Origin: Pseudomonas benzenivorans
GTDB lineage: Bacteria; Pseudomonadota; Gammaproteobacteria; Pseudomonadales; Pseudomonadaceae
Assembly (NCBI RefSeq): GCF_033547155.1
Contig: NZ_CP137892.1
Coordinates: 2,728,001 to 2,792,000 of the forward strand
Length of the DNA stretch: 64,000 bases
Reading direction: 5' to 3'
Part shown: positions 11,546 through 22,015 of the stretch, piece after piece
Numbering within the stretch: the first letter of the stretch is position 1
Layout: every line of letters starts with the position of its first letter
The notes under the pieces: generated by a model
Databases searched by the model: none
What the model was told of the DNA's origin: nothing
The model's input: only the letters and a program-made list of their open reading frames with translations
Translations under genes and position numbers: made by a program

Positions 11546-13162
11546 ATGCCGGTGCTTCAGTCCGCAATCGACCCGCATGGCGAGGAGTTCGCCAGCAACA
11601 GCGCCGCCATGCTGGCCGCCATCGCCGGCTTCCGGCAGATCGAGCAGCGCTGCCTGGACAAGGCCCTGGATGCCAAGGGCAAGTTCGAGCGTCGCGGCCA
11701 GCTGCTGCCGCGCGAGCGCCTCAACCTGTTGCTCGACCCCGGCAGCCCCTTCCTCGAACTGGCCTCGCTGGCCGGCTACAAGCTGCACGACGACAAGGAC
11801 GGCACCCAGGCCGGCGGCGGCATCATCGCCGGCATCGGCTACGTCAGCGGGGTGCGCTGCCTGATCAGCGCCAGCAACAGCGCCATCAAGGGCGGCACCA
11901 TCAGCCCCAGCGGGCTGAAGAAGACCCTGCGCCTGCAGCAGATCGCCCTGGAGAACAAGCTGCCGCTGGTGGCCCTGACCGAAAGCGGCGGCGCCAACCT
12001 CAACTACGCGGCGGAGATCTTCGTCGAGGGCGCGCGCGGCTTCGCCAACCAGGCGCGCCTGTCCGCCGCCGGCATTCCGCAGATCACCCTGGTGCACGGC
12101 TCCAGCACCGCCGGCGGCGCCTACCAGCCGGGCCTTTCGGACTATGTGGTGGTGGTGCGCGGCAAGGCCAAGCTGTTCCTCGCCGGCCCCCCACTGCTCA
12201 AGGCGGCCACCGGCGAGGTGGCCACGGACGAGCAGCTGGGCGGCGCCGAGATGCACGCCCAGGTGGCCGGCACCGCCGAATACCTGGCCGAGAACGACGC
12301 CGATGCCGTACGTATCGCCCGCGAGGTACTCGCCCTGCTGCCGTGGAACGCCCAGCTGCCGGCCCGCCCGCAACAGAGCTGGCGCGAGCCGCTGTACCCG
12401 GCCGAGGAGCTGCTGGGGGTGGTACCGGCCGACGCCAAGAAGCCCTACGACGTGCGCGAGATCATCGCGCGCATCGCCGACGGCTCGGAATTCCTCGCCT
12501 TCAAGCAGGCGTTCGACGCCCAGACCGTCTGCGGCCACCTGCGCATCGAAGGCCGGCCCTGCGGCCTGATCGGCAACAACGGCCCCATCACCCCCCAGGG
12601 AGCAGCCAAGGCCGCGCAGTTCATCCAGCTGTGCGAGCAGAGCAACACCCCGCTGCTGTTCCTGCACAACACCACCGGCTTTATGGTCGGCACGGAATCG
12701 GAACAACAGGGGGTGATCAAGCACGGCGCGAAGATGATCCAGGCGGTGGCCAACGCCACGGTGCCCAAGCTGACCCTGGTGGTCGGCGGCTCCTACGGCG
12801 CCGGCAACTACGCCATGTGCGGCCGCGGCCTGGACCCGCGCTTCATCTTCGCCTGGCCCAACAGCCGCACCGCGGTGATGGGCGGGGCCCAGGCCGGCAA
12901 GGTGCTGCGCATCGTCACCGAGGAGAAGCACGCCAAGGAGGGCAAGGCGGCCGACCCGCAGATGCTCGACCTGCTCGAGCAGGCCACCGCGCAGAAGCTC
13001 GAGGGCCAGTCCACCGCCCTGTACGGCACCGCCCAGTTGTGGGACGACGGCCTGGTCGACCCGCGCGACACGCGCAAGCTGCTCGGCTACCTGCTGGATA
13101 TCTGCGCCGAGGCGGCGATCCGCCCCCTCAGGCCCAACAGCTTCGGCGTCGCACGCCTATGA
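11546..13162 (+). CDS. atuC: Geranyl-CoA carboxylase carboxyltransferase (beta) subunit AtuC
   Basis: 538 residues, biotin-dependent acyl-CoA carboxyltransferase with two crotonase-like halves. Motifs: GGGIIAGIGYVSG, ALTESGGANLNYAAE, GSSTAGGAYQPGLSDY in the first half; IGNNGPITPQGA, NTTGFMVG and GSYGAGNYAMCGRG in the second. It transfers CO2 from carboxybiotin on AtuF to geranyl-CoA to give isohexenyl-glutaconyl-CoA. Methylcrotonyl-CoA carboxylase (LiuB) is the main look-alike; the atu context decides. Good ribosome site CAGGAGCAATAAG before the ATG. Confidence 0.92.
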   Translation: MPVLQSAIDPHGEEFASNSAAMLAAIAGFRQIEQRCLDKALDAKGKFERRGQLLPRERLNLLLDPGSPFLELASLAGYKLHDDKDGTQAGGGIIAGIGYVSGVRCLISASNSAIKGGTISPSGLKKTLRLQQIALENKLPLVALTESGGANLNYAAEIFVEGARGFANQARLSAAGIPQITLVHGSSTAGGAYQPGLSDYVVVVRGKAKLFLAGPPLLKAATGEVATDEQLGGAEMHAQVAGTAEYLAENDADAVRIAREVLALLPWNAQLPARPQQSWREPLYPAEELLGVVPADAKKPYDVREIIARIADGSEFLAFKQAFDAQTVCGHLRIEGRPCGLIGNNGPITPQGAAKAAQFIQLCEQSNTPLLFLHNTTGFMVGTESEQQGVIKHGAKMIQAVANATVPKLTLVVGGSYGAGNYAMCGRGLDPRFIFAWPNSRTAVMGGAQAGKVLRIVTEEKHAKEGKAADPQMLDLLEQATAQKLEGQSTALYGTAQLWDDGLVDPRDTRKLLGYLLDICAEAAIRPLRPNSFGVARL

Positions 13163-13164
13163 CA

Positions 13165-13300
13165 GGCTGCGCTGAAAAATGTAGCGCGCGGCGCAGCGAC
13201 AAGGCGCCCGGAGCGCAACGACGAGGCAGTACAGCAGTACGGCGAGGCAGTGAGTACCGTGCACGCAACAGATGCGGCGCGCAGTGGTTTTCAGACGGCT
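13165..13300. repeat. ~130-bp element with imperfect terminal inverted repeats
   Basis: The atuC-atuD gap starts with CTGAAAAATGTAGCGCGC (from 13170) and ends with GCGCGCAGTGGTTTTCAG (to 13295). These are imperfect inverted repeats sharing CTGAAAA and GCGCGC. The interior is purine-rich and has no open frame. It may be a small non-autonomous or REP-family element. Confidence 0.45.
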
Positions 13301-13318
13301 TTTAGGAGAACGAGAACG

Positions 13319-14479
13319 ATGATCTTCACCCAGGAACACGAAGAACTGCGCCGCACCGTGAGACATTTCGTCGACAAGGAGATCAATCCCCATGTCGACG
13401 CGTGGGAGAAGGAGGGCCGCTTCCCCATCCACGCCATCTTCAAGAAGGCCGGCAACCTCGGCCTGCTGGGCATCTCCAAGCCGGAGCAGTTCGGCGGCAT
13501 GGGCCTGGACTACAGCTACTCCATAGTCGCCGCCGAGGAGTTCGGCACCATCCACTGCGGCGGCATTCCCATGTCCATCGGCGTGCAGACTGACATGTGC
13601 ACCCCGGCCCTGGCCCGCTTCGGCTCCGACGAGCTGCGCGCGACCTTCCTCAAACCGGCCATCGCCGGCGACATGGTCGGCTGCATCGGCGTCTCCGAGG
13701 TCGGCGCCGGCTCCGACGTGGCCGGGCTGAAGACCACCGCGCGCAAGGACGGCGACGACTATGTGATCGACGGCAGCAAGATGTGGATCACCAACGCCCC
13801 TAGCGCCGACTTCATCTGCCTGCTGGCCAACACCTCGGACGGCAAGCCCCACGTCAACAAGTCGCTGATCGTGGTGCCGATGAACAGCCCGGGCATCAGC
13901 CTCGGCCCGCACCTGGACAAGCTCGGCATGCGCAGCTCGGAGACCGCCCAGGTGTTCTTCGACGAGGTGCGGGTGCCACAGCGCTACCGCATAGGGGCGG
14001 AAGGGTCTGGCTTTATGCTGCAGATGCTGCAGTTCCAGGAGGAACGCCTGTTCGGCGCGGCCAACATGATCAAGGGCCTGGAACACTGCATCGACGTCAC
14101 CATCGACTATTGCAAGGAGCGCCGGACCTTCGGCAGCCCGCTGATCGACAACCAGGTCATCCACTTCCGCCTGGCCGAGCTGCAAACCGAGATCGAGGCG
14201 CTGCGCGCCCTGGTCTACCAGGCCACCGAGCTGTACGTAGCCGGCCAGGACGTCACCCGCCTGGCCTCCATGGCCAAGCTCAAGGCCGGACGCCTGGGCC
14301 GCGAGGTCACCGATGCCTGCCTGCAGTACTGGGGCGGCATGGGCTTCATGTGGGACAACCCGGTGTCCCGCGCCTACCGCGACACCCGCCTGGTGTCCAT
14401 CGGCGGCGGCGCCGACGAGGTCATGCTCGGCATCATCTGCAAGCTGATGGGCACCCTGCCGGGCAAGAAAAAGAGCTGA
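13319..14479 (+). CDS. atuD: Acyl-CoA dehydrogenase AtuD (citronellyl-CoA dehydrogenase)
   Basis: 386 residues, FAD-dependent acyl-CoA dehydrogenase. Seen: the N-terminal helical domain, GCIGVSEVGAGSDVAGLKTTA (substrate/flavin loop, about residues 121-140), MWITNA, and the C-terminal four-helix domain with EERLFGAANMIKGLEH and QYWGGMGF. It oxidises citronellyl-CoA to geranyl-CoA in the pathway. The ATG at 13319 follows TTAGGAGAACGAGAACG. A GTG 69 bases upstream lies inside the palindromic element and is rejected as a start. Confidence 0.92.
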   Translation: MIFTQEHEELRRTVRHFVDKEINPHVDAWEKEGRFPIHAIFKKAGNLGLLGISKPEQFGGMGLDYSYSIVAAEEFGTIHCGGIPMSIGVQTDMCTPALARFGSDELRATFLKPAIAGDMVGCIGVSEVGAGSDVAGLKTTARKDGDDYVIDGSKMWITNAPSADFICLLANTSDGKPHVNKSLIVVPMNSPGISLGPHLDKLGMRSSETAQVFFDEVRVPQRYRIGAEGSGFMLQMLQFQEERLFGAANMIKGLEHCIDVTIDYCKERRTFGSPLIDNQVIHFRLAELQTEIEALRALVYQATELYVAGQDVTRLASMAKLKAGRLGREVTDACLQYWGGMGFMWDNPVSRAYRDTRLVSIGGGADEVMLGIICKLMGTLPGKKKS

Positions 14480-14496
14480 GAAACCTACGCCCCAAG

Positions 14497-14529
14497 GATG
14501 GGTTGAGACGCGCCGCGTCGATCCCCATC
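14497..14529. repeat. REP-like palindrome between atuD and atuE
   Basis: Arms GATGGG (14497-14502) and CCCATC (14524-14529) enclose GACGC-GCC-GCGTC. The layout resembles the palindromes in the other atu gaps, but the arms are shorter. Confidence 0.5.
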
Positions 14530-14559
14530 GCGCCGACCACCCTGCACGGGGACAAGACA

Positions 14560-15354
14560 ATGGAACTACCACACTGCGAAACCCTGCAGCTGGAACGGAT
14601 CGAGGGCGTGCTCCATGTCACCCTCAACCGCCCGGACTGCCGCAACGCCATGAGCCTGGCCATGGTCACGGAACTGCGTCGGGTGCTGCTCGCCGTGCGC
14701 GACGACCACGAGCTGCGCGCCCTGGTGCTGCGCGGCGCCGGCGGCCACTTCTGCGCCGGCGGCGATATCAAGGACATGGCCGCGGCCCGGGCGGCCGGCG
14801 GCGGCGCCTACCGCGAGCTGAACCGTGCCTTCGGCAGCCTGCTGGAACAGGCGCAGTGCCTGTCCCAGGTGCTGATCCTGGTGCTCGAAGGCGCGGTGCT
14901 CGGCGGCGGCCTCGGCCTGGCCTGCGTCAGCGACGTGGCCATCGCCGGCCCGGACGCCCAGTTCGGCCTGCCGGAGACCAGCCTGGGGGTGCTACCGGCG
15001 CAGATCGCCCCCTTCGTGGTGAAGCGCATCGGCCTGACCCAGGCCCGCCGCCTGGCCCTGACCGCCGCCCGCTTCGACGCCGGCGCAGCCCTGCGCCTGG
15101 GCCTTGTCCATTTCGCCGAGGCCGACGGCGCGGCCCTGCAGCGGCGGCTGGACGAGACCCTGGAGCAGGTCCGCCGCTGCGCGCCCCAGGCCAACGCCCG
15201 GACCAAGGCCTTGCTGCTGGCCAGCGAGCAGGAACCCCTGGGCCAGCTGCTGGACGATGCCGCCGAACAGTTCGCCGCCGCGGTGAGCGGCGCCGAAGGC
15301 ATCGAGGGCACCCTGGCCTTCGTAGAGAAACGCACGCCCAGCTGGGCGCAGTGA
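14560..15354 (+). CDS. atuE: Isohexenylglutaconyl-CoA hydratase AtuE
   Basis: 264 residues, crotonase family. FCAGGDIKDM near residues 64-73 and VLEGAVLGGGLGLACVSDVAI near 108 form the oxyanion hole; FGLPETSLGVLPAQIAPFV follows and carries the Glu used for hydration. It hydrates isohexenyl-glutaconyl-CoA made by AtuC/AtuF. The start at 14560 has GGGGA 9 bases upstream. The name rests on operon position between the dehydrogenase and the biotin carboxylase; LiuC is the closest alternative by fold. Confidence 0.9.
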   Translation: MELPHCETLQLERIEGVLHVTLNRPDCRNAMSLAMVTELRRVLLAVRDDHELRALVLRGAGGHFCAGGDIKDMAAARAAGGGAYRELNRAFGSLLEQAQCLSQVLILVLEGAVLGGGLGLACVSDVAIAGPDAQFGLPETSLGVLPAQIAPFVVKRIGLTQARRLALTAARFDAGAALRLGLVHFAEADGAALQRRLDETLEQVRRCAPQANARTKALLLASEQEPLGQLLDDAAEQFAAAVSGAEGIEGTLAFVEKRTPSWAQ

Positions 15355-15411
15355 GCCACAGGCGCACGGCCCGCAAGGTGGATGCGCTATATGCCCCCAC
15401 CCGAACACCCC

Positions 15412-15459
15412 GGTGGATCGAGGCAGCGCGATCCGCCCTACACAAGCCCACAGCGGCTT
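15412..15459. repeat. REP-like palindromes between atuE and atuF
   Basis: A hairpin with arms GGTGGATCG (15412-15420) and CGATCCGCC (15429-15437), one G-U pair, is followed by a small hairpin (AAGCC/GGCTT, 15444-15459). The form is typical of Pseudomonas extragenic palindromes. It sits 25 bp before the atuF start codon. Confidence 0.6.
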
Positions 15460-15483
15460 GAACGGCAGGAGTGACAGAACAAC

Positions 15484-17478
<1,995 letters not shown>

Positions 17479-17532
17479 CGCCGAGGCGCTCCAGACGGCT
17501 CATGGCCATAACGACGCGACAAGGAGACCCTC

Positions 17533-18357
17533 ATGTCACTGCAAGGCAAAACCCTGTTCATCACCGGCGCCAGTCGCGGCATCGGCCGCGAGATCGCCCT
17601 GCGCGCGGCCCGCGACGGCGCCAACCTGGTCATCGCGGCGAAAAGCGCCGAGGCCCACCCGAAGCTGCCCGGCACCATCCACAGTGTCGCCGCCGAAGTC
17701 GAGGCCGCCGGCGGCAAGGCCCTGGCGCTGCAGCTGGACGTGCGCGACGAGGCCGCGGTGCAGGCCGCCATGGCCACGGCCGCCGAGCATTTCGGCGGCA
17801 TCGACGCGCTGGTCAACAACGCCGGGGCGATCAAGCTGCTGGGGGTGGAAAAGCTCGAGCCCAAACGCTTCGACCTGATGTTCCAGATCAATACCCGCGC
17901 GGTGATGGTCTGCAGCCAGGCCGCCCTGCCCTACCTCAAGCACAGCGCCAACGGCCATATCCTCAGCCTGTCGCCGCCGCTCAGCCTGGACGGCAAGTGG
18001 TTCGCCCAGCACGGCCCCTACACGGTGACCAAGTACGGCATGAGCATGCTCACCCTGGGCATGCACGAGGAGTTCAAGAAGTACGGCATCAGCGTCAATT
18101 CGCTGTGGCCGCAGACCATGATCGCCACCGCCGCCATCGAGTTCGAGGTGGGCAGCCGCGAGGTGTTCAAGCGGGCGCGCACCCCCGCCATCATGGCCGA
18201 CGCCACCCACGCCATCCTCAGCAGCCAGGGCCGCAGCCTCAGCGGACGCCTGCTGATCGACGAGCAGATCCTGCGCGAACAGGGCCAGCGCGAGTTCGAC
18301 CACTACCGCTACGACCCGGACGGCGGTGCGCTGATCCCCGACCTGTTTCTCGATTGA
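17533..18357 (+). CDS. atuG: Short-chain dehydrogenase AtuG
   Basis: 274 residues, SDR superfamily, close to the HSDL2-type subgroup. TGASRGIG at residues 12-19 binds NAD(P). NNAGAIKLLG follows, then LSLSPPLSLDGKWFAQHGPYTVTKYGMS, in which Tyr and Lys of YTVTKYG are the catalytic pair. The ribosome site AAGGAGACCCTC is excellent. It is the last atu gene on this strand; the acyl-CoA synthetase gene atuH that follows in P. aeruginosa is not here. Confidence 0.88.
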   Translation: MSLQGKTLFITGASRGIGREIALRAARDGANLVIAAKSAEAHPKLPGTIHSVAAEVEAAGGKALALQLDVRDEAAVQAAMATAAEHFGGIDALVNNAGAIKLLGVEKLEPKRFDLMFQINTRAVMVCSQAALPYLKHSANGHILSLSPPLSLDGKWFAQHGPYTVTKYGMSMLTLGMHEEFKKYGISVNSLWPQTMIATAAIEFEVGSREVFKRARTPAIMADATHAILSSQGRSLSGRLLIDEQILREQGQREFDHYRYDPDGGALIPDLFLD

Positions 18358-18402
18358 GCGTGGCCGAACCGGGCGCGCCCCGAGTCCCGGGGTGGCGACC
18401 GG

Positions 18403-18921
18403 CTAGCGTTTGAACTCGAACTGCAGCTCGGCGCCTTCCACCGAACTCCAGTCGTCCGCGCCCCGGTCCTCGTTGATCAGCCGACCACTGAGTTGAAAGG
18501 GGCCGTCCGTCGCCGGTTTTTCCTCGAACAGGGGCGGCAGCAGCGGCGCGCGGCCGCTCCCGCCGTCCTCCTGGACACTGGCCTGTTCGAGCAGTTCGGG
18601 TGGCAGGCTGAGGTCCAGGCTAGGTGACGGTTGCTCTGGCTCGACGGCGGCCGGCACCTTAGGCGCCGCCACAGGGGGTACGACTGGTGGGGCGGGAGCC
18701 TGGGCCGCGGAAGCGGAGGGCTGGGCTTGAGAGAGGCTATCCGACTCCTCGCGCGCCGCCTGCGCAGGCACGACGACCGGCGGCGGCTCGGGTGCAGGGG
18801 CATGCTGCTGCGTGGGAGTCGTGCTGCCGGGCGGTACGACCTTGGCCGGTTTGACCTCCGGATCGCAGGCGCTCAACAAGGGGATGGACAGGGCCAGAAG
18901 CAGGTAACGCATGGCACTCAT
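18403..18921 (-). CDS. Proline-rich lipoprotein of the sbr operon
   Basis: 172 residues: MSAMRYLLLALSIPLLSAC is a lipoprotein signal with the lipidated Cys near residue 19. A Pro/Ala/Val-rich stretch follows, likely extended, then a short C-terminal region ending FQLSGRLINEDRGADDWS. No family is recognised. An Asp follows the Cys (CDPE), which in E. coli would hold the protein in the inner membrane; whether this rule applies in Pseudomonas is doubtful. It follows the anti-sigma gene by 74 bp and is probably co-transcribed. A second ATG at 18912 is possible. Confidence 0.65.
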   Translation of the reverse strand: MSAMRYLLLALSIPLLSACDPEVKPAKVVPPGSTTPTQQHAPAPEPPPVVVPAQAAREESDSLSQAQPSASAAQAPAPPVVPPVAAPKVPAAVEPEQPSPSLDLSLPPELLEQASVQEDGGSGRAPLLPPLFEEKPATDGPFQLSGRLINEDRGADDWSSVEGAELQFEFKR

Positions 18922-18995
18922 GATCGCTCTAGACAGGGCTGGTGGACAGCGCAATGCTGGCCTGCCCCGCGCCGCCTGACAAGCGGGTTTTTCGC

Positions 18996-19625
18996 TCACT
19001 CCCCGCCCGCGTCCGTCCCTTGTCGCGACCCGAGCAGCGCATCGATATCCAGCCGCGGATAGTCACGCCGCAGCGCCTCGATTCGCTCGTCTGCCTCGGC
19101 ACGGCGACCACTGGCGCGCAACTCGAGGATCTCCTGCACGGCCTCGTGCAAGGCAACGTCCGGCGCCTCGCCCTTGCCCGAGGCCGGCGGAGCCATGCTC
19201 CGCGGCTGTTCTGCGACGCTATCGGCCATGGCCTCGGCCGCGGGCGCCGCGAGCCGGGCGGACTCGGCCATGCTCTTCTTCTGCGCCGGCGCGGCCTGAC
19301 GCTGCAAGGCGGGCGCCGCCGGCAGCGGGCTGTCGAACTGCGCGGGCGCCTGCTCGAAGGTCTTCAGGCTCAGGCTCAAACCCAGGCCCAAGACCGCGAC
19401 ACTGCCCAGGGCCAGGCTCCAGCGCAGCCCGGTGCCATGGCCGAACAGCCAGGCCTGCAGGCGCTCACGCCAGCCCAGGCGGCTGCGGTGCCGGCCGGCC
19501 TGCTCCCGGGCGGCATCGAGAATCCGCGCATCCAGTGCGGCCGAGGGTTCCTGGTCCTGATGCCTGCGGTAGTGCTGCAGCAGCTGCTCGTCGGCGGCAG
19601 CTGGCTTGGCTTGCGGGTCTTTCAT
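18996..19625 (-). CDS. sbrR: Probable anti-sigma factor (SbrR-like)
   Basis: 209 residues with a cytoplasmic N-terminal part (DEQLLQHYRRHQDQEPSAALDARIL), one membrane helix (about residues 69-87, LALGSVAVLGLGLSLSL) and a periplasmic tail. This is the layout of an ECF anti-sigma factor, and the gene overlaps the sigma gene by 4 bp (ATGA). In P. aeruginosa the SbrI/SbrR pair occupies the same place and controls swarming and biofilm formation. The symbol here rests on synteny and architecture. There is no obvious zinc-binding anti-sigma motif. Confidence 0.65.
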   Translation of the reverse strand: MKDPQAKPAAADEQLLQHYRRHQDQEPSAALDARILDAAREQAGRHRSRLGWRERLQAWLFGHGTGLRWSLALGSVAVLGLGLSLSLKTFEQAPAQFDSPLPAAPALQRQAAPAQKKSMAESARLAAPAAEAMADSVAEQPRSMAPPASGKGEAPDVALHEAVQEILELRASGRRAEADERIEALRRDYPRLDIDALLGSRQGTDAGGE

Positions 19626-20221
19626 GCGGATACCTCTTCGGCCGCGGCGGGGTCGGCCAGCAGCCGGCGCAACTTCTGCAAGGCGTAGCGCAGACGGCTC
19701 TTCACCGTCTCCGCCGGGGTGCGGGTCAGCTCGGCGATCTCCTGCAACTCCAGCTCGCCCTGGGCGCGCAGCAGGAACACCTCGCGCTGCTCGGCCGGCA
19801 GATCATCCAGAGCCGCCTGCAGGCGCTGGCGATCACGGCTCAGGCCGAGCTGCTGCGCGGGGTCGACCTCCTCGCTGGGCTGCTCGTGCAGGCGCTCGTC
19901 GTAGGACTCCAGCAGGCCCTGGCGCTTGCCATGCTTGCGCCAGTGGTCGATCAGGCGGTTGCGGGCGATCTGGTACAGCCAGGTCTTGAACAGCACCCGC
20001 TCGCGCTGCAAGGAGTCGCTGCGCACCAGACTCAACCAGGTGTCCTGGAAGATTTCCTCGGCCAGCGTCGGCTCGCCGCACAGCCCGCAGAGAAAGCGGA
20101 ACAGGCCGAGGCGATGGCGCTGGTACAGCAGCGCGAAGGCCTCGGCATCGCCCTGCCGGTAACGGCGCAGCAGGGCGGCGTCGTCATCGGCGGGGACAGT
20201 GGGCTTGTCAGTCACTCTCAA
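19622..20221 (-). CDS. sbrI: ECF sigma factor (SbrI-like)
   Basis: 199 residues. Region 2 (ALLRRYRQGDAEAFALLYQR, then TWLYQIARNRLIDHWRK) binds core polymerase and the -10. Region 4 (LPAEQREVFLLRAQGELELQ, then a helix-turn-helix with TPAETVKSRLRYALQKLR) binds the -35. Start and stop overlap the VWA gene upstream and the anti-sigma gene downstream by 4 bp each, so all three are translationally coupled. The name is from PAO1 synteny. Confidence 0.8.
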   Translation of the reverse strand: MRVTDKPTVPADDDAALLRRYRQGDAEAFALLYQRHRLGLFRFLCGLCGEPTLAEEIFQDTWLSLVRSDSLQRERVLFKTWLYQIARNRLIDHWRKHGKRQGLLESYDERLHEQPSEEVDPAQQLGLSRDRQRLQAALDDLPAEQREVFLLRAQGELELQEIAELTRTPAETVKSRLRYALQKLRRLLADPAAAEEVSA

Positions 20222-21948
20222 TCGACCTTGGCAGTGGGTGGTGCAGATGCAAGCGCTGGAGTTTGCAGGCTCTGGGCCAGCTCCACCAGCTGAATGAACT
20301 CGCCGCGCAAACCGAAGCGGTCCTCGCCCCTGGCGCTACGCGCCAGTTCGGCGGTAGCCGCCAGGTCGAAGTCGCCGGTGTAGCGGCCGCCGCTGAGCTG
20401 CTGGGCGAAGGCCGCCACAGCCGCGGCGAAACGCAGGTCCTCACTGGCTGCGGCGATGTCCCCGAGCTGCGGCGGGGCGTGGATCGGCCGCTCCAACAGG
20501 CGGCTGCTGCGCTGTTGCGGGGCCTTGTAGCGGATACGCAGCCAGGCCAGCTCGCCCGGCTTGGCGGCGGTCTCGACGTCACTCCGGCCGGAGTGCCGAT
20601 AGCGCAGCGGCTCCAGCCAGCCCTTGCGGCCCACCGGGACTATCTCGTAGAGCGCGGTGACACGGTGCCCGGCGCCGATCTCGCCGGCATCGACCTTGTC
20701 GTTGGCGAAATCCTCGCGGCGCAGCGCGCGGTTCTCGTAGCCCAGCAGGCGATACTCGCTGACCCGGGCCGGGTTGAACTCGAGCTGAAGTTTCACGTCC
20801 CGAGCCACCACCGAGAGGGTCGAGCTGAGCTGCTCGACCAGCACCTTGCGTGCCTCGCGCAGGTTGTCGATATAGGCGTAGTTGCCGTCGCCGGCATCGG
20901 CCAGCTGCTCCATCAGCTGCTCGTTGTAGTTGCCCGTGCCGAAGCCCAGGGTGGTCAGGGAGATGCCGGTCTTGCGCTTGTCGGCGGCCAGCGCCTTGAG
21001 CGTATCGAAGTCGCTGATGCCGACATTGAAGTCGCCATCGGTGGCCAGCAGGATGCGATTGATGCCGTCGGCGAGAAAACCCTCCTGCGCCTGCTGGTAG
21101 GCCAGCTGGATGCCCGACTCGCCGGCTGTCGAACCGCCGGCCCGCAGCTGTTCGATGGCCGCGCGAATCTTCGCCTTCTCCGCACCGGCCGTGGACGGTA
21201 GCACCACCCGCGACTCACCGGCATAGGCCACCAGCGCCACCCTGTCCTCGGCGCGCAGCTGGTCGACCAGCAGCTTCAGGGTGGCCTGCACCAGGGGCAG
21301 GCCTTCGCGGCGATCCATCGAGCCGGATACGTCCACCAGGAACACCAGGTTGGCCGGCGGCAATGCCTCGACCCTCAGGTCGGCGGCCTTGATCGCGATG
21401 CGCAACAGCAGGCTCTGGGGATTCCAGGGTGTCGGCGCCAGCTCGCTGTCCACGCCGAACGGGACGTCCCCGCGTGGCGCGGGATAGGCATAGGGGAAGT
21501 AGTTGACCAGCTCCTCCAGACGCACCGCCTCGGCCGGTGGCAGCTGGCCCTGATTGAGGAAGCGGCGGACATTGGCATAGCCGCCGGTGTCCACGTCGAT
21601 GCTGAAGGTCGACACCGGCGCCTCGGCCACCGCCCGCACCGGGTTGCCCGGGAGGCGCTGGTAGCGTTCGCGATTCTCCTCGCGGTAGGCCGGCGGCAGA
21701 TAGTCGGCCAGGGGAGCGGCGGGCAGTGCAACCCGCTCGGCTGCCAGGGACGCATAATCGGAATGCTCGGCCTTCTTGCCGCCAGGCTGTGGCCGAACGC
21801 CTGGCGTCACTGTCCTGGCCGGTCGATCCGCCGACTGGGCGTGCGGCGACTCCGGCTGTGTGGCGTTACAGGCGGCCAGCAACAGCAGCAGCGCCGCGCC
21901 GAAACCTTGCACCAGGGGGTGCGCAATAGCGGTGAATTGCCTGGACAT
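20218..21948 (-). CDS. VWA-domain lipoprotein (YfbK-like)
   Basis: 576 residues: a lipoprotein signal with lipobox LLAAC (Cys about 27), a linker, an N-terminal segment (STFSIDVDTGGYANVRRFL) and a von Willebrand A domain. The domain has an intact MIDAS metal site, DVSGSMD, near residue 212, and the DGDFNVGISD loop. The C-terminal part matches the DUF3520 region of E. coli YfbK. It is first in the operon with the ECF sigma and anti-sigma genes, which suggests an envelope-sensing or adhesion role tied to that regulator. The ATG at 21948 follows GAGGAGATGGAGC. Confidence 0.8.
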   Translation of the reverse strand: MSRQFTAIAHPLVQGFGAALLLLLAACNATQPESPHAQSADRPARTVTPGVRPQPGGKKAEHSDYASLAAERVALPAAPLADYLPPAYREENRERYQRLPGNPVRAVAEAPVSTFSIDVDTGGYANVRRFLNQGQLPPAEAVRLEELVNYFPYAYPAPRGDVPFGVDSELAPTPWNPQSLLLRIAIKAADLRVEALPPANLVFLVDVSGSMDRREGLPLVQATLKLLVDQLRAEDRVALVAYAGESRVVLPSTAGAEKAKIRAAIEQLRAGGSTAGESGIQLAYQQAQEGFLADGINRILLATDGDFNVGISDFDTLKALAADKRKTGISLTTLGFGTGNYNEQLMEQLADAGDGNYAYIDNLREARKVLVEQLSSTLSVVARDVKLQLEFNPARVSEYRLLGYENRALRREDFANDKVDAGEIGAGHRVTALYEIVPVGRKGWLEPLRYRHSGRSDVETAAKPGELAWLRIRYKAPQQRSSRLLERPIHAPPQLGDIAAASEDLRFAAAVAAFAQQLSGGRYTGDFDLAATAELARSARGEDRFGLRGEFIQLVELAQSLQTPALASAPPTAKVD

Positions 21949-21986
21949 GCTCCATCTCCTCGGGACGAATGACCTCTTCGTCCGAG

Positions 21987-22015
21987 TAGACGCGACGCAG
22001 CGTCGCCTCGGGTTA
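21987..22015 (-). promoter_or_regulatory. Candidate ECF-type promoter of the VWA-sigma-anti-sigma operon
   Basis: On the minus strand TAACCC (22015-22010) is followed after 17 bp by CGTCTA (21992-21987). This resembles an AACC / CGTC ECF promoter. The spacer holds a perfect palindrome, GCGACGC-A-GCGTCGC. Self-activation by the sigma factor is inferred. Confidence 0.35.

Noticed and set aside
13250..13318. GTG at 13250 as the start of atuD
   Set aside because: It lies in the palindromic element; the ATG at 13319 has AGGAG and gives the family's usual N terminus.
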